A DNA stretch of 64,000 nt from Bisporella sp. PMI_857 (lineage: Eukaryota; Ascomycota; Leotiomycetes; Helotiales; Helotiaceae): contig JAJSPD010000017.1 in the NCBI GenBank assembly GCA_021307315.1, positions 620,001-684,000 of the forward strand. The letters are read 5' to 3'. The position numbers and the translations under genes are program-made. The notes beneath the pieces are model-generated. The model was not told the DNA's origin. It did not search any database and was given only the letters and a program-made list of their open reading frames with translations. Below, in pieces: positions 1-11,025 of this stretch (position 1 is its first letter; every line of letters starts with the position of its first letter).

Positions 1-1011
1 TCACGTCGAAACCAGGAGATTGTCAAGGAGATGGAGCGCGACGCGGTGACTCGTTCTAAGGCAATCCCTTTGACCCCGACTCCTGTTCTTAGGAATTTAT
101 GTCGAGTTGAAGAGCGCGTCCGTTTAAATAGTGCTTCTCGGTTACCTGTTCGTCAGCAAACTGGTATTCTCAGTCAAGGTGCGACACAACATGCGACTCC
201 TACCACGCGTGGCGCCGCTTATTCAGCTGTTCGCTCGCAAGTTGGCGGTGTAGTCTCTGAACTTAAGATTTCCAGTTCTCGTGTTTCTGCCCGTCCGGCC
301 GTCGCTGCTAGTCAAGATATGAGTCGTACTTCACGTTGTCTACCTCATTCAATCACTCCAGCTAGTGATCTCACGGCTCATTCTGTCGTAGTAGCTACTC
401 GTATCCCTAAGCTCCGTTTACCTACTGTAACTAACCCAAACGCTGTATCTGGCGCGACCGGCACCGGAACGCCAATTTCTAGGTCAAACAAAGGGAGCAA
501 CGCTCGTACAGGAGATACTATTCATCCACGTGTTGCTGCTCGAGTGGCTGCTATCCGTGCCATGTCTGCATCTTGTCCGACTTCAGTTTGTCCCGTTCCT
601 GCTCGTCAAAGTTTAACCACGCGACCAACTACAGCCAGCCGGACTCAAGTTCAAGCAAGTGAATCATCTGATATAGGAAGTCGTGCTCCAAGTCCAGCTT
701 TTAGCAACGCATCCACGGTCAATGAGCCAGGAGAGTATTTCGTCGAAAATAGAGTTAGCCGCGCCTTAGACGCCATGAATGCCGATGCTGTACGCAACTT
801 GAATCAGGCAGAGCGAATTGCCAGATCCCTATCAGGGGATGAGCGTCGCCAACTTATGCGGGAGATCGCGAGAGTACGTGGTGTATTGATCGCTGTATCA
901 CATGTGCGGGAAGCTATCACGCTTTCCAGCGCCATGAATTTTTCGGTGACTCAAGCTGGTGCAGGTCTGGCTGCTACGGCATTGGATCAGGCCCAGATGG
1001 GTTCCCAATGA
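1..1011 (+). CDS. 3' part of a Ser/Thr/Arg/Ala-rich protein of unknown function
   Basis: The frame is open from the window edge to the TGA at 1009-1011, so the gene probably starts upstream; the first ATG inside the window is at 31 (326 aa from there). No enzymatic domain is recognised. The first two thirds are low complexity, rich in Ser, Thr, Arg, Ala and Pro, and probably disordered. The last 90 residues look more ordered and helical (a stretch around NQAERIARSLSGDERRQLMR), ending in an Ala-rich tail. No signal peptide or membrane segment is visible. The length of the open frame and its protein-like C-terminus support a real gene, possibly a nuclear or scaffold protein, but its function is unknown. 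Confidence 0.6.
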   Translation, partial: SRRNQEIVKEMERDAVTRSKAIPLTPTPVLRNLCRVEERVRLNSASRLPVRQQTGILSQGATQHATPTTRGAAYSAVRSQVGGVVSELKISSSRVSARPAVAASQDMSRTSRCLPHSITPASDLTAHSVVVATRIPKLRLPTVTNPNAVSGATGTGTPISRSNKGSNARTGDTIHPRVAARVAAIRAMSASCPTSVCPVPARQSLTTRPTTASRTQVQASESSDIGSRAPSPAFSNASTVNEPGEYFVENRVSRALDAMNADAVRNLNQAERIARSLSGDERRQLMREIARVRGVLIAVSHVREAITLSSAMNFSVTQAGAGLAATALDQAQMGSQ

Positions 1012-1691
1012 GCTCAGTGAATCTATTATGACGCTAATGTGGTATCCATGATGCGATGAAAAGAAGGGCTATGCCTTTCGGTGGCAGTGTAAGATGTAAA
1101 GGGTTGATGGCTTTCCTAATAAGTAAATGAGAATCAATGTAGACGGGCCAACATGCTTCAATTCATAGTGACATAGGGGAATAGAAGGCCGCGCGAGTCA
1201 TGATACATGTTTTATTTTGCATATCGCTGCAAAACACCTGAAAATCAAATCTGCGAAGTATCTACTAGCGCAGTTTGGTCAGCTTCATAGATAATAAATC
1301 CTAACGACGCCGGGAATGGTAGACCCAAATAAAATAGAGGTAGCAAGAGCACAAACTGTGTACGGCTTCATGGTTTACCAGATATTCGCCTACTGAGAGG
1401 TATCATGATCACTCTTTTCTTATTGATACTTTGTGCGTAGCAATTTGTGCTTTAGGGCAATATTATAAGCAAGCATCACGTAGTCCAGTTTCTCTCGAAC
1501 TGATATCCACGGCCTAAGTTTGGAATCATGCATTGGTCGTTCCCAATGCTCATTCAATTACCGAAGTCTATCAAAGGCTCGAACTTCAGCCTCATCGCTT
1601 TCTCACCGCCCTAAACATCAACAATCAAATCACCAATATCACTAAGCCCAATATAAATCACTATAAATAAGCAAACCCCCAACAAATCTAC
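1012..1691. other. intergenic, 3' flank of first gene and promoter of the RNA candidate
   Basis: There is no convincing coding frame. The right end holds two TATA-like boxes, ATATAAAT near 1651 and TATAAATA at 1662-1669. The second lies about 25-30 bp before the first hairpin of the structured RNA candidate. Confidence 0.5.
1662..1669 (+). promoter_or_regulatory. TATA box of the candidate Pol III RNA
   Basis: TATAAATA sits upstream of a run of four hairpins that ends in a T-tract. The spacing of roughly 25-30 bp to the start of the folded region resembles U6-type Pol III promoters of fungi. The link to a transcript is inference. Confidence 0.35.
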
Positions 1692-1882
1692 CAACATCTG
1701 AACGACTGGTGTTGTTAGTCAACATACACTCCACGACCCACGGCGAGAGAGCATATCATAGTGTAGACTTGCGCCAGAGCGCAACGAGCTTAAGGTTGGG
1801 AGTAGAGGGGGTGATTCCCCTATAGCCCAACAGATCACGCCGGCCCTGTTTCTTAAGACAGGGCCGGGTGTGTTTTTTTTTT
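1692..1882 (+). ncRNA. candidate structured RNA ending in a T10 tract
   Basis: Within about 190 bp, four hairpins follow one another. They are TGTTG/CAACA near 1710-1725; TTGCGC with loop CAGA and GCGCAA near 1770-1785; a compound stem GTTGGG/CCCAAC enclosing AGGGG/CCCCT at about 1795-1831; and CCGGCCCTGT (1840-1849) pairing with ACAGGGCCGG (1858-1867). Ten T follow at 1873-1882, a canonical Pol III stop, and a TATA box lies upstream. I compared it by eye with 5S, U1, U4, U6, U3, SRP and RNase P/MRP signatures and found no match, so the class is unknown. It could instead be a chance cluster of stems or a Pol II UTR. Confidence 0.4.
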
Positions 1883-1998
1883 GTTTTGGGGTTTCTAGTG
1901 GGAGAGTGATAGACTTACTGTGACAATTTTGAGTTATACAAAAGATGTAATTTAGCACGAATGACAGCTGAAATTATAATTCTCGTATTGCCTTTCTC

Positions 1999-2021
1999 AA
2001 GCCCTTTTCGGCTTTTTTTTT
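1999..2021 (+). terminator. second hairpin plus T-tract
   Basis: AAGCC (1999-2003) pairs with GGCTT (2010-2014) around a 6-nt loop and runs into nine T. It lies about 140 bp after the first T-tract. It could be the end of a second short Pol III transcript or a back-up stop for the first. The shape resembles a bacterial intrinsic terminator, but the genome is fungal. Confidence 0.25.
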
Positions 2022-2414
2022 GGTAGTTCAAGTCCCTACCAAGTCAGAAAGTCACGAGACCTTGTCGTCCAGCCCCTGAAATAGGCGAGAAGGTAGCACT
2101 ACATCACAACCACTATGAGTACCACACAGCTTGGCATGCAGCTTGTCCTACATACTCGAAGTGAATATTTTGTGTATAACTCGGAGAAAGTAACTCAAGA
2201 TTTATCAAATGAAAGAATGAGATTGTCACACTCACATGACCAATAGATGACTCCTCTTCTTGGCACGCTTTGGCCAAGGGTGGCATCGATATTCCTTGCG
2301 TCAGATGATATCACGCCCCTCAACTCAAGTCAGTCATATATGCACACAGCTCTCTAAGTCCCTTACTGCATCCTTGGCCTCCCATGTCTTTTGAACAGCC
2401 CTGGGTATATCAAA

Positions 2415-2977
2415 ATGGTAACGATTCACATAGCTTACACAGCGCCTATCAACCCTCCCTCCCTCTCACCACTAACAGTATCCCAAGTATGGGCCGGCCT
2501 TCAACGCAAAGTCCGGCTCGCTCAGGATTTTGTACCCACCATCACAGCTTGTGAGGTGCTGGAGGAGAAAGACGACGGCAAGACTGTCGTTCGCCGTATC
2601 CGCTTCAAAGAAGCGCCGGAAACGTGGGTTGAGGAACGATGTGTGGAGAGCGAAGGCGTGAAAATCGACTTCTTTCAAGATAACGGCTCCATCAGTATGT
2701 CACATATGATTCACTTCTTTGAATAAAATGATAGATTATAAGAGGGACTTGGCGAAGAGAGGCTGATGAAGTAGTCACGAATATTATCTCGCAAGGACCA
2801 AGTGGGAAGGATGACTTGCATATGACGTTCGTTTTTGAGTGGCGGCACCCAGATGTCGAGGAGGGAAGTGAGCAGGTGAAGGAGTTGGAAGGGAAGCATC
2901 TCGCTCTGGCAAAGATGGCTGTGGATAAGAGTATTAAGTCTATACGCAGGTTGGTTGGGGAGGGTGTTATCTCATGA
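2415..2977 (+). CDS. DUF1857 family protein (SRPBCC-like fold)
   Basis: Two exons, 2415-2694 and 2775-2977, separated by an 80-bp intron with a GTATGT donor, encode 160 aa. The N-terminus (MVTIHIAYTAPINPP) and the block QVWAGLQRKVRLAQDFVP are hallmarks of the fungal DUF1857 family, a small ligand-binding SRPBCC-type fold sometimes found near biosynthetic genes. The C-terminal exon carries the family block FVFEWRHPDV and ends in a basic helix. An upstream in-frame ATG at 2391 exists, but the family start matches 2415. There is no signal peptide or membrane segment, so the protein is likely cytosolic. Biochemical role is not established from sequence. Confidence 0.9.
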
Positions 2978-3299
2978 GAAGAGGGGGACAGCGGTACTGT
3001 GGTGACTGGAAGTGAAAGGTGAGGCTAGAGGGTTCGTGTGGATAATTAGTAAATGACTTTGGTACAGTAGTTTCTTGTAATTGCCCTTTCGGTCTCTAAA
3101 CTACCATATGGATGTGCAAGCGGAATACCAGTATTTAAATAAGTAAAATTGTTCTTTGCAGGCCACTAGGTTCTAACCTAATGCTTTTTTATCACAAAAG
3201 TCCTCGAAACACAAAACGAACTACCTGCCTTAGTCTCCCTAAAAGAAAGAGCATAGAAACCTGCGCCAATATCACAATAATCGCCGTCATGTACACCAT
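2978..3299. other. intergenic, convergent 3' flanks
   Basis: The stretch lies between the DUF1857 stop and the C-terminus of the kinase gene on the other strand. It has no coding frame or repeat that I can support. Confidence 0.5.
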
Positions 3300-5681
3300 T
3301 CATCCATCCAAGCGTCTTCTCTTCGACCTTGGTATTTTCTCTGCCGCATCGAATACAACCCTTCCTGATCCTGAATCTGTACTGGTATCAGCATCCGATC
3401 TTGCAATAATCCCCACACCCGCATTCTCCCCTCCCTGCCAGATCGGATTAGAAGGGACCATTCCATGCAGAAGTGCACTGATATTGCTTCCCTTGCTAGC
3501 ATCTTCAAAAGTCTGTGGCAGCGCTCTACCCTGACCACTGATATTACTGCCATTGCTAATGTTTCCCGTGCCTACTTCAAGAGCTTCAATCCTCGCATTT
3601 AAATTTGACATGGCTTTGGAACTACTACCGCGGAGGTTGCGGGATAATAAGCCAGCCGGCAAGGCTGGGTCTAGCTGCTGACGACGCTCTTGACGAACGA
3701 GCCGTGCGCCGAAAGAGGTCTCTGTTCGGTTCCTTGATAAGGAGGCTTGCTGCGACTGGCGATGACCTTGACGAGTAAGTAACTGACTGGAGGAAGACTG
3801 AGCTGCCGTCTTTGGTACCCTTTCCAGGTTCGGTGCTGGCTGCGGTGTGAAGTTATTCGCGACACTTAGGATAACGGATGCGACGCCATATAATGGCTGT
3901 ACTGTATTCGGACCACCATCTGGATTTGCGGGCGACTGCTGATTGAGCTCAGTGCTTGAGAATGTTGACTCGGGTGATGGGAGTGGAATGTTTTGTGGAT
4001 TGCTAATCAGTGGAGCAACTCGCTGTGCGACCAAAAAAGCAGTAAGGTATCCATTAGCAGGAGGCGGTGGTGCCTTGGTAGCTGTTTTCTGCAATCCGGG
4101 TGGCTCGATAGGATCTGGACATATAAACAGATCCCAAGTGTCTACCGCTGTTTCTCCACCTGCTGCGTTGAATCCTATCTGGGCTCTAGACCTCAAGATG
4201 GAAAGATCAGGGCGAAGACTTGGTCTTTCGTACAGACACTCGAGAATGAGGTGTTTGAGTAGATCTGAGTATGGTAAATCCAAGAGTTGCTTACCATAAG
4301 TTATCCCTCTCGCATGTCCGTTGTTCAGAGTTTGAGGAAGGAAAGCCTGGTCCACTTTCGCGGTTGCTCTCGGGTCGCATAGCACCATTTGGTACATGAT
4401 TGCCCATTACCCAAATATTATGCTTGGGAGTGTAATACCCTACGATATCTGAGGCAACCCAATTTGCATAATCCCAGCGCTTTGTAAAATGTTCCTGCGC
4501 GTAGCTTTAGAGTGCCGTGAATAATAATGAATTCTGAAAGCTTACAGGAGGTTTAAATCCTTGTGTACCACACCATCGGTTTTCGATCCGCTCCCAAGGC
4601 CCAAAATCTCGTTTTTTAGGAATGAGTTGCGCAAGGCCGAAATCTCCGGTCTTTGTGATAGGTCAATGCATGCAGACTAGAAGGGAAGACGGCGCTACCT
4701 TTACAATCGGAGTTACCGTGTGCTTACCATCTCTTTCTCCAAGAAACACTGCCTGTGTGTCAGCATGGCCTTGTGATACAGAAAGCAGGCTACAAACTGT
4801 TTCCTGGCTTCAAATCAAAATGAACCACAGGCTGCCAGTATCCTTTTATATCGTCCTGAACTGCGGGTGATTCAGCTTCTAGAGCTTCAGAGCCAGTTTC
4901 CATGACCGACAACGCATCTATCAAGCACCTGAACATAAGCCACAGTGTGGCCTCACCGAACAGCTCAGCCCTTTGCTAAATCAGTCAGTGCCGAGAATGA
5001 AAGGTATTGCTCTCACATTATGTAGCGACGTACGATAAGGTCATGTAGAGATCCGTGAGGGCAGTACTCCAATATTATTCTCCGTACTTTACCTTTCCAT
5101 ACACCCTCAGATATCTCAGGTACACCTCTTGTAATGATACGCACAATATGAGAAGTTGGCCGCACAGTGAACCGTTCCATGAAATCAGCCTCATCAGTCA
5201 AATCGGCGTAGGATTTGTTGGCCACTTTGACTGCAACTTGCTTGCCCATATTACGGTTTGGACTGTTACCATTATACTCGAAAAGACCTACAGTGCCATA
5301 AGTGCCTGTGCCAAGTATCCGCTTTCCTTCCCATCCTGAACCCAGCTCGGGGATCTCTGTTTCTAGAAGTGTATTCTGTAAGTTCAGTTGATTCAGTGGG
5401 AATGTATACCGGCCTCGAACGCGGCGTTTGACTTTCGGCCAACCAGACCAGGGAGCTATTTGAGGGTCTGGGATGTATCGGTCTTTGGTGAAGTATTTTC
5501 TGTGCTTAAGTTCATTCATCCGTATATCGAACTCTTCCTGAGTCCACAGTTGCTCATTTCTGTAGCCTCTCCACTTGTTAAACGCCACTAAATCCTTATA
5601 TCTCGGGTCAGCAGCCATAGTTTGGAGATTTCTATCCCATATAATCGTGGAGCGGGAAGGTTCAGCGCTATTGAATTCCAC
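3300..5681 (-). pseudogene. protein kinase gene with a frameshift in the C-lobe
   Basis: Exons on the minus strand are 5034-5681, 4798-4975, 4699-4748, 4546-4650 and 4494 downward. They give a kinase domain with glycine loop GTGTYGTVG (about residues 124-132), VAVK lysine (152), catalytic loop HFDLKPGN (268-275; HFD replaces HRD), DFG (295-297) and a KPPE motif in place of APE. The frame then reads TPKHNIWVMGN to 4399, whereas the next expected kinase block, MYQMVLC, starts at ATG 4397 in another frame. One leftover base suggests a 2-nt deletion. The remaining 365 codons stay open and contain the C-lobe block ending near PSLRPDLS plus a disordered tail. If uncorrected, translation stops about 30 codons later and the C-lobe is lost. 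A sequencing error or very recent mutation are the alternatives. No consensus splice rescues the frame. Confidence 0.75.
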
Positions 5682-6965
5682 GGGCTAACGCCTCTGACAA
5701 TAATGTATCTTGGAAAGATAAAAAAGAACCGTCTAATTGTAGTTGTATATATAGAATGTAGCAGAGTACAATTGTAGGACCCCTGAAGTCAACCATAGTG
5801 CTCCATGACCCACCTTAAGTTGCTTCTATGTTGGAGCTCAACAGTCTTTGTTTGACTCCTGATACCCTCCTACGTTTGCATCCATAGGCATCAAAAATAG
5901 GATGAACCCCGCAAAATCAATCGTAGCGATAATGGTAGCACAGCCCTGCGTTAAAACGAAATGATGATAATGTTATAACCAATCGCTATGTAGCGGTTCG
6001 GTGTTGATGGCTGCTTAGCCGTCACGAACCATAAGGTATAAATTGCGCGCAGCCCAATACATTGTCAATTGAAAAAAAGCATGCTGGAAATTCTTTAAGC
6101 TAGTCAAAACTAATTGACTTGCTTCAAAGTATGAAAAATTCATGTCTGATGAACCAACTTCCACAGTTAAGGTTACCAGCAGTGCTGTATCACTAGCTTC
6201 GGTACAACTATCTCTGTCTACAGCATTTCTCCCAACTCCAAAGGATCCTTTCAAAGATGAGCCAAGGTATTATAAAGACATCCATCATAGGAGTGGAGCA
6301 AACTTAATATATATGCGCACCAATCAAAACCAGTCAGTCTCATTCATTCATGTCTTGCTGCTGTGTCTCGATGAATCTGTATTTATCCAAGCGAAAAGCC
6401 ACGATTATTGCATTTACCCGGCCAAGCTCCCCCTACGAAACAGCCTAAACCGGACTGGAGCCTTTCTGATTCCACCAGGCATACGAAGTACAGCCATTCA
6501 ATTTATCCACTACAAAGAATAGACTGAAAATCTACATCATGCGGGCTGTTTTGTGGGAATCTGTGCCATTGCTGAGCGGTAGGGACTTCATTGGGGCGGA
6601 TACCCCTCCAACCTCCATGGAGGGGCAGATGGTGTCAACTTTACCATGATGCTAGTCAGGTAAGTAGGTCGGAGTTTATATAAATTATTGGTCTTCCCTC
6701 AGTTACCGTGTCTTAGAAAGTACTTGCTTGCATGCATTCCTTCACCTTCCGGTAAGATCCCACATAGAGAAGGGGAAAAAGGCCTCCCCCACCTGGGATG
6801 CCATGACGACTGACACGGGAAGCCAGATCTGTGCATATATTGATTCGACCCCGCTTCACCAACAACTTTTCCCCTATAATACAAACCAGAATAGCCCAAA
6901 ATCCATTTCGGTTGGAGAAGAAGAAGCAGAAGAACATTTTCGTAAGAACATACACAACCGGAAAA
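5682..6965. other. divergent promoter region, kinase and xylose reductase
   Basis: The 1.28-kb spacer contains short frames on both strands around 6015-6522 that lack family resemblance and splice support. I regard it as promoter and 5' UTR sequence. The part before 6966 is CT- and A-rich like a fungal leader. Confidence 0.5.
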
Positions 6966-8032
6966 ATGGCTTCTCCTACAATTACCTTGAACAATGGCCA
7001 CAAAATGCCACAAGTTGGTTTTGGACTGTGGAAGGTCGACAATGCAACTTGCGCTGACACCGTCTACAACGCCATCAAGACCGGCTACCGTCTCTTCGAT
7101 GGTGCTTGCGGTAACTTCCTAACCCAATTGTGCCCAATCCTTCCCACTGACACAATCCAGACTACGGTAATGAGAAAGAAGCTGGCGAGGGCGTTGCCCG
7201 CGCCATAAAAGATGGCCTTGTAAAGCGCGAAGACCTATTCCTTGTCTCCAAGCTCTGGAATTCTTTCCATGAGAAGCATCAAGTCGAGCCCATTGTCAAG
7301 AGGCAGCTCGCAGACTGGGGCATCGACTACTTCGATCTGTACTACATCCACTTCCCCGTCGCCATCAAGTATGTTGATCCCTCCGTGCGCTACCCACCCG
7401 GGTGGGAGTACGACGAGAAGGAGGGCGTGGTGCCGATCCGTGCCCCCATTCAGGAGACGTGGCAGGCATTCGAAGGGCTGGTGGACAAGGGATTTGTGAA
7501 GAGCATTGCCATCTCGAATTTCCAGGGTTCCTTGATTCTGGATTTGTTGCGGTACGCAAAGATTCGCCCAGCGGCGCTGCAGATTGAACACCACCCATAC
7601 CTCGTTCAGCCTACATTGCTGAAGCTTGCGGAGGCAGAGAACATTGCTATCGTTGCGTACTCGTCGTTCGGGCCTCAGTCGTTCATTGAATTGGGTTGGG
7701 ATAAGGCGAAGGATACTCCTGTTCTCTTTGAGCACGATCTTATCACCTCGTTAGCGAAGAAGTATAACAAGACACCAGCACAAATCCTTCTTAGATGGGC
7801 AACTCAGCGTGGCTTGGCAGTTATCCCCAAGAGCAACAACCAGAACCGGTTGCTACAAAACTTGGAGGTTATCGCGTTTGACTTGGAAAAGAGCGAGATT
7901 GATTCGATCAGCGCTTTAGACAGAAACCTAAGATTCAACAATCCAACTGACGTATGTATCTCCCTTTCTTCTAGGCATTTCTATTCCGCTAACATATGTT
8001 AGTACCTCGGCACGCTACACATCTTTGCCTAA
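6966..8032 (+). CDS. xyl1: NAD(P)H-dependent D-xylose reductase (aldo-keto reductase)
   Basis: Three exons, 6966-7110, 7161-7951 and 8003-8032, encode 321 aa, the usual length of fungal xylose reductases. This cytosolic enzyme reduces D-xylose, and L-arabinose in many fungi, to the alditol as the first step of pentose catabolism. The AKR catalytic tetrad is complete: Asp45 and Tyr50 in FDGACDYGNE, Lys79 in LVSKLWN and His112 in YYIHFP. The first intron splits the codon of the Asp in CDYGNE. The cofactor motif IPKSN lies near the C-terminus, consistent with NADPH preference. An in-frame ATG at 6831 exists, but the conserved N-terminus [15 protein letters not shown] fits 6966. The final exon encodes only nine residues. 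Confidence 0.95.
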
Positions 8033-8375
8033 ACACTAGATAATCTAGAGAGGATTGTTTGCCGTTTCTGCAGCACGTTTCGCTTTCTTTGTAGCATTAC
8101 GATACCTAGAATAGGGTTTATGGCACATTAACGAAGGTTTGCAGTTAGAAGAGATGATGGATTTCCATTCAAGTCTCCTGATACAGCCTTTCTCTAGCTA
8201 TGATACTGTGCAGTGTGTCCTGTGAGCCTGTAGAATCTCGCAAGTTACGAGATATTATGCTATTTACATATGATCCTGATAAGGATCTAATGTCGAACCT
8301 GACAACGCCTTGCCATGTCATTCCATATATCGTATATCATCTCCTACTTGATCATCTCCTTGTTCTGACATCCTC
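8033..8375. other. convergent 3' flanks
   Basis: Spacer between the stop codons of xylose reductase and SDS22. A short plus-strand frame at 8200-8448 overlaps the SDS22 end and is not supported. Confidence 0.5.
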
Positions 8376-9602
8376 TCACGACGCCCTCAATATCGTAGCG
8401 TCTATCTGTGTCACCTGTGGTAGCATTAACCTGACTTTATTCCTGTAAACGGCTGGGCCCTTCAACTGCAATGGATTCCCCTCAAAATATACTGTGGTCA
8501 ACTTCGTTAAGCCCTTCAATTCCGCTTCTGTTTCACCAAAGTCGCCAATCTGGTTATAGCTTGCCCAAAACTCCTCCAGATCCACCAAGTCCTTCAATCC
8601 TCTGACGCTGGATATCTGGTTATTCGACACATCGAGCACTCGCAACTGCGTGAGAGATTCAATACCGGAAAGGGATGTCAAGGCGTTATGTGAGATGTAA
8701 AGTTCTTCTAGCTGTGGAAGTGTAGAAAGGTTGGCGAGTTCGCGAATGCGGTTTGATTTAAGGTCGAGGAGTGTAAGGTTGTGTAGTCGTTCTAGGCCTT
8801 TAATCTCCGTGATCTTGTTCTTGCCTAGCCATAACTGCTCTAATGCCTCCAATCCTTCTAAATTCTCAATCTCCCGGATCCTGTTCGCTGCTAGTTCTAG
8901 ATTTGTGAGCTTAGTGAGACCAGAAAGGTTTTCTATTCGAGTGATCTTGTTTTGCACAAAATAGAGGTCTGTGAGTTTCTTGAGGTGGGAAATGTGCTTT
9001 ATGTGCTTTATTTTGTTGAAGGAGAGGTCGAGAACCGTGATATTTATAAGGTCGTCTAGGTTCCGGATGTGCGATATTAGGTTATCATAGAGGTCGAGTT
9101 CCATCAAGGTTTCCGCAAGGTGGGCGAGTCCTTCGATGGAGGTAATGCTGTTTTGTCGAAAGCAGAGCCGTTGCACCTTTGGGAAACGCTCTAAGCGAAG
9201 AGATGTTATGGAAGAAATTCGGGAGTGTACGGCATCGATTTCTGTTTCTTCGGTATCATAATCATTCAGTAGGTCTGTATTAAGATATGTTAGTTGTTGG
9301 TCCTTGATGCGTTTACCTCGCAGTGTTCATTCGAAATTACCTTCGTCCGGAGGAATGATCTCTCCCTGAACCACCTGCTCGTCATCCGAGTACTCAGGAT
9401 CAGATATTGCTTCTGGGTTGACTAGTTCTAACTTCTTCTCGACTTTGTCTAGCCGTAACTTGCCATCCCAGCCACTGCTGCTTCGAGGAGTCCCCGCGCT
9501 CTTGGGAGTGTCGTCACACTCATGGCCCTCGATATCTTCTGCATTAATGGAGATGTGCGTAGGCGTTGTCGCTTTCTCGGGGGAGATAGATGAAGGCGAC
9601 AT
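8376..9602 (-). CDS. sds22: protein phosphatase 1 regulatory subunit SDS22
   Basis: Two exons, 9341-9602 and 8376-9274, with a 66-bp intron, encode 386 aa. SDS22 is a nuclear leucine-rich-repeat protein that binds the PP1 catalytic subunit and directs it in mitosis. After an acidic N-terminal region (about 110 residues) come roughly eleven 22-residue repeats with the SDS22 pattern LxxLxxLDLxxNxI, for example LTNLELAANRIREIENLEGL. An LRR cap at the C-terminus contains FEGNPLQ and the block RNKVRLMLPQVTQIDA. The intron joins PPDE to DLLNDYDTEETEID, restoring the known link into the first repeat. It is divergent from the alpha/beta hydrolase gene, with only 247 bp between start codons, so the two probably share a promoter. 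Confidence 0.95.
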
Positions 9603-9849
9603 CTTGGCTTGTGTATATGGCGTTTCCTGGTGATGTTTGTACTTTGGGTGGAATCAGGCTGCAGAATCTGGGCCATGATATTTATCTGACGATGGCGGGG
9701 CTTGGATGTTGATGTGACACGCGAGCAAGGCTGCCATTATCATGTGCATACATCACACCCATCATCAATCATCTTCACCAACACTGTGGACATAATAGGA
9801 TGCGATAAAATGGAGAATTCTGGGATGCTTTCTTTCATTTTTAGATATA
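9603..9849. promoter_or_regulatory. shared divergent promoter, SDS22 and alpha/beta hydrolase
   Basis: 247 bp separate the two start codons. I see no strong TATA box. The region must carry both transcription start sites unless the leaders overlap. Confidence 0.4.
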
Positions 9850-11025
9850 ATGCACTACATCAATTCTAGGGAAATTTGCACTCGACTTCTCTTTCCTCGA
9901 GCACATTTCATCCGAACATTGCATCCTCAACGACGTCAGCTCTGGAATATCCCAAAGATATTGCTTCCACCCGTCATCTTCACCGGGCTCTTCATTGGTC
10001 TATGGACTTGGAAATGTCTCATGTTGATTACTTTTCAAAGAAAAATCATCTTCATGCCTACAATGCCTCCCAATGCACGGACCGAAAAGATTGAAGACTA
10101 CAAAAAGCTGTGTGCCGGAATTCAGTGGCGTACAGTCAGCATAAGATCCTTGGATGGGACAAAGATCAGTTTGTGTGTGACAAGTGTGGATAATACGACC
10201 TCTCCTCGGTTTGAGCCTTCGAAAAGAGTATATATCATCTACTTCCAGGGTTAGCATATCCATGTTTGTACAGAAAATATATGCTTATACTACGTAGGTA
10301 ACGCTTCTTCTCTTCCACCTCGGCTTCCCTTAATATCTCCCATACTACGTATATTACGAGATGCAAATCCTGCACATGATGTGAGATACATCATGATCTG
10401 CCTAAGCTACCGTGGCTATTGGACTTCCTCAGGACGTCCATCTGAGAAGGGAATTGCTTTAGATGCACAAGCCACCCTGGACTGGATACGTGAGGAAGAA
10501 CATCGTCAGGAACAAAGCTCTTCCCCGGAAGAGCAGGTTAATGTAATACTATGGGGTCAAAGTATTGGCTCTGGAATAGCAACCTCTCTTGCCGCAAACC
10601 AAAATCTTTTTGCACAGAAGAATATCAACCTTCGAAGTCTAATTTTAGAAACACCATTTTTGAATACAAAATCTATGCTGAAAGCTCTATATCCGCAAAA
10701 GTGGCTGCCTTATCAATATTTATATCCCTTCCTTAGAACGTACCTCGACAGCTACACGGCACTTGAAACCATGTGTCATCGAGCCAATGATCTAGATATG
10801 AAGGCTCCGGAAGTTGTGATAATTGAGGCAGGGCGAGATGAACTAGTTCCTGGGCATCATGGCAAGGATTTAGAGAAAAGGTGTCAGGAATTGGGCATTG
10901 TGGTAGAGAGAAGGGCGGTAGATAGGGCATTTCATCAAGATGTGTTGATTCGGAATGGGGGACGAAGTGCTATTGTTGATGCAGTCAGGAAAACAGCTCA
11001 AATTGTGACATCTGAGAACGAATGA
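9850..11025 (+). CDS. membrane-anchored alpha/beta hydrolase, BEM46/ABHD13-like
   Basis: Exons 9850-10249 and 10298-11025, with a 48-bp intron, encode 375 aa. A hydrophobic segment (about residues 36-60) precedes the hydrolase fold, suggesting a single-pass anchor in the secretory pathway. The intron restores the oxyanion block YFQGNASSLPPR. The nucleophile elbow is GQSIGSG, the acid lies in EAGRDELVPG and the catalytic histidine in RAFHQDV, so the triad looks complete. Residues SYRGYWTSSGRPSE follow the family pattern of BEM46-like proteins, whose substrate is not settled. It is convergent with eL20 downstream and divergent from SDS22 upstream. Confidence 0.88.

Noticed and set aside
1840..2021. 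Bacterial Rho-independent terminators
   Set aside because: Shape fits, but flanking genes have fungal introns; Pol III termination is the better reading.
3943..4299. 118-codon plus-strand frame over the kinase tail
   Set aside because: Antisense shadow of the open kinase C-terminal frame; no domain, no splice context.
4394..4434. A 38-40-bp intron with donor GTAATG explaining the kinase frame break
   Set aside because: It would be shorter than any other intron here, would delete the conserved YQMVLC block, and no acceptor restores the downstream frame.
6142..6522. 126-codon plus-strand frame upstream of xylose reductase
   Set aside because: The first 40 residues look plausible, but the rest is atypical and no family or intron logic supports it.
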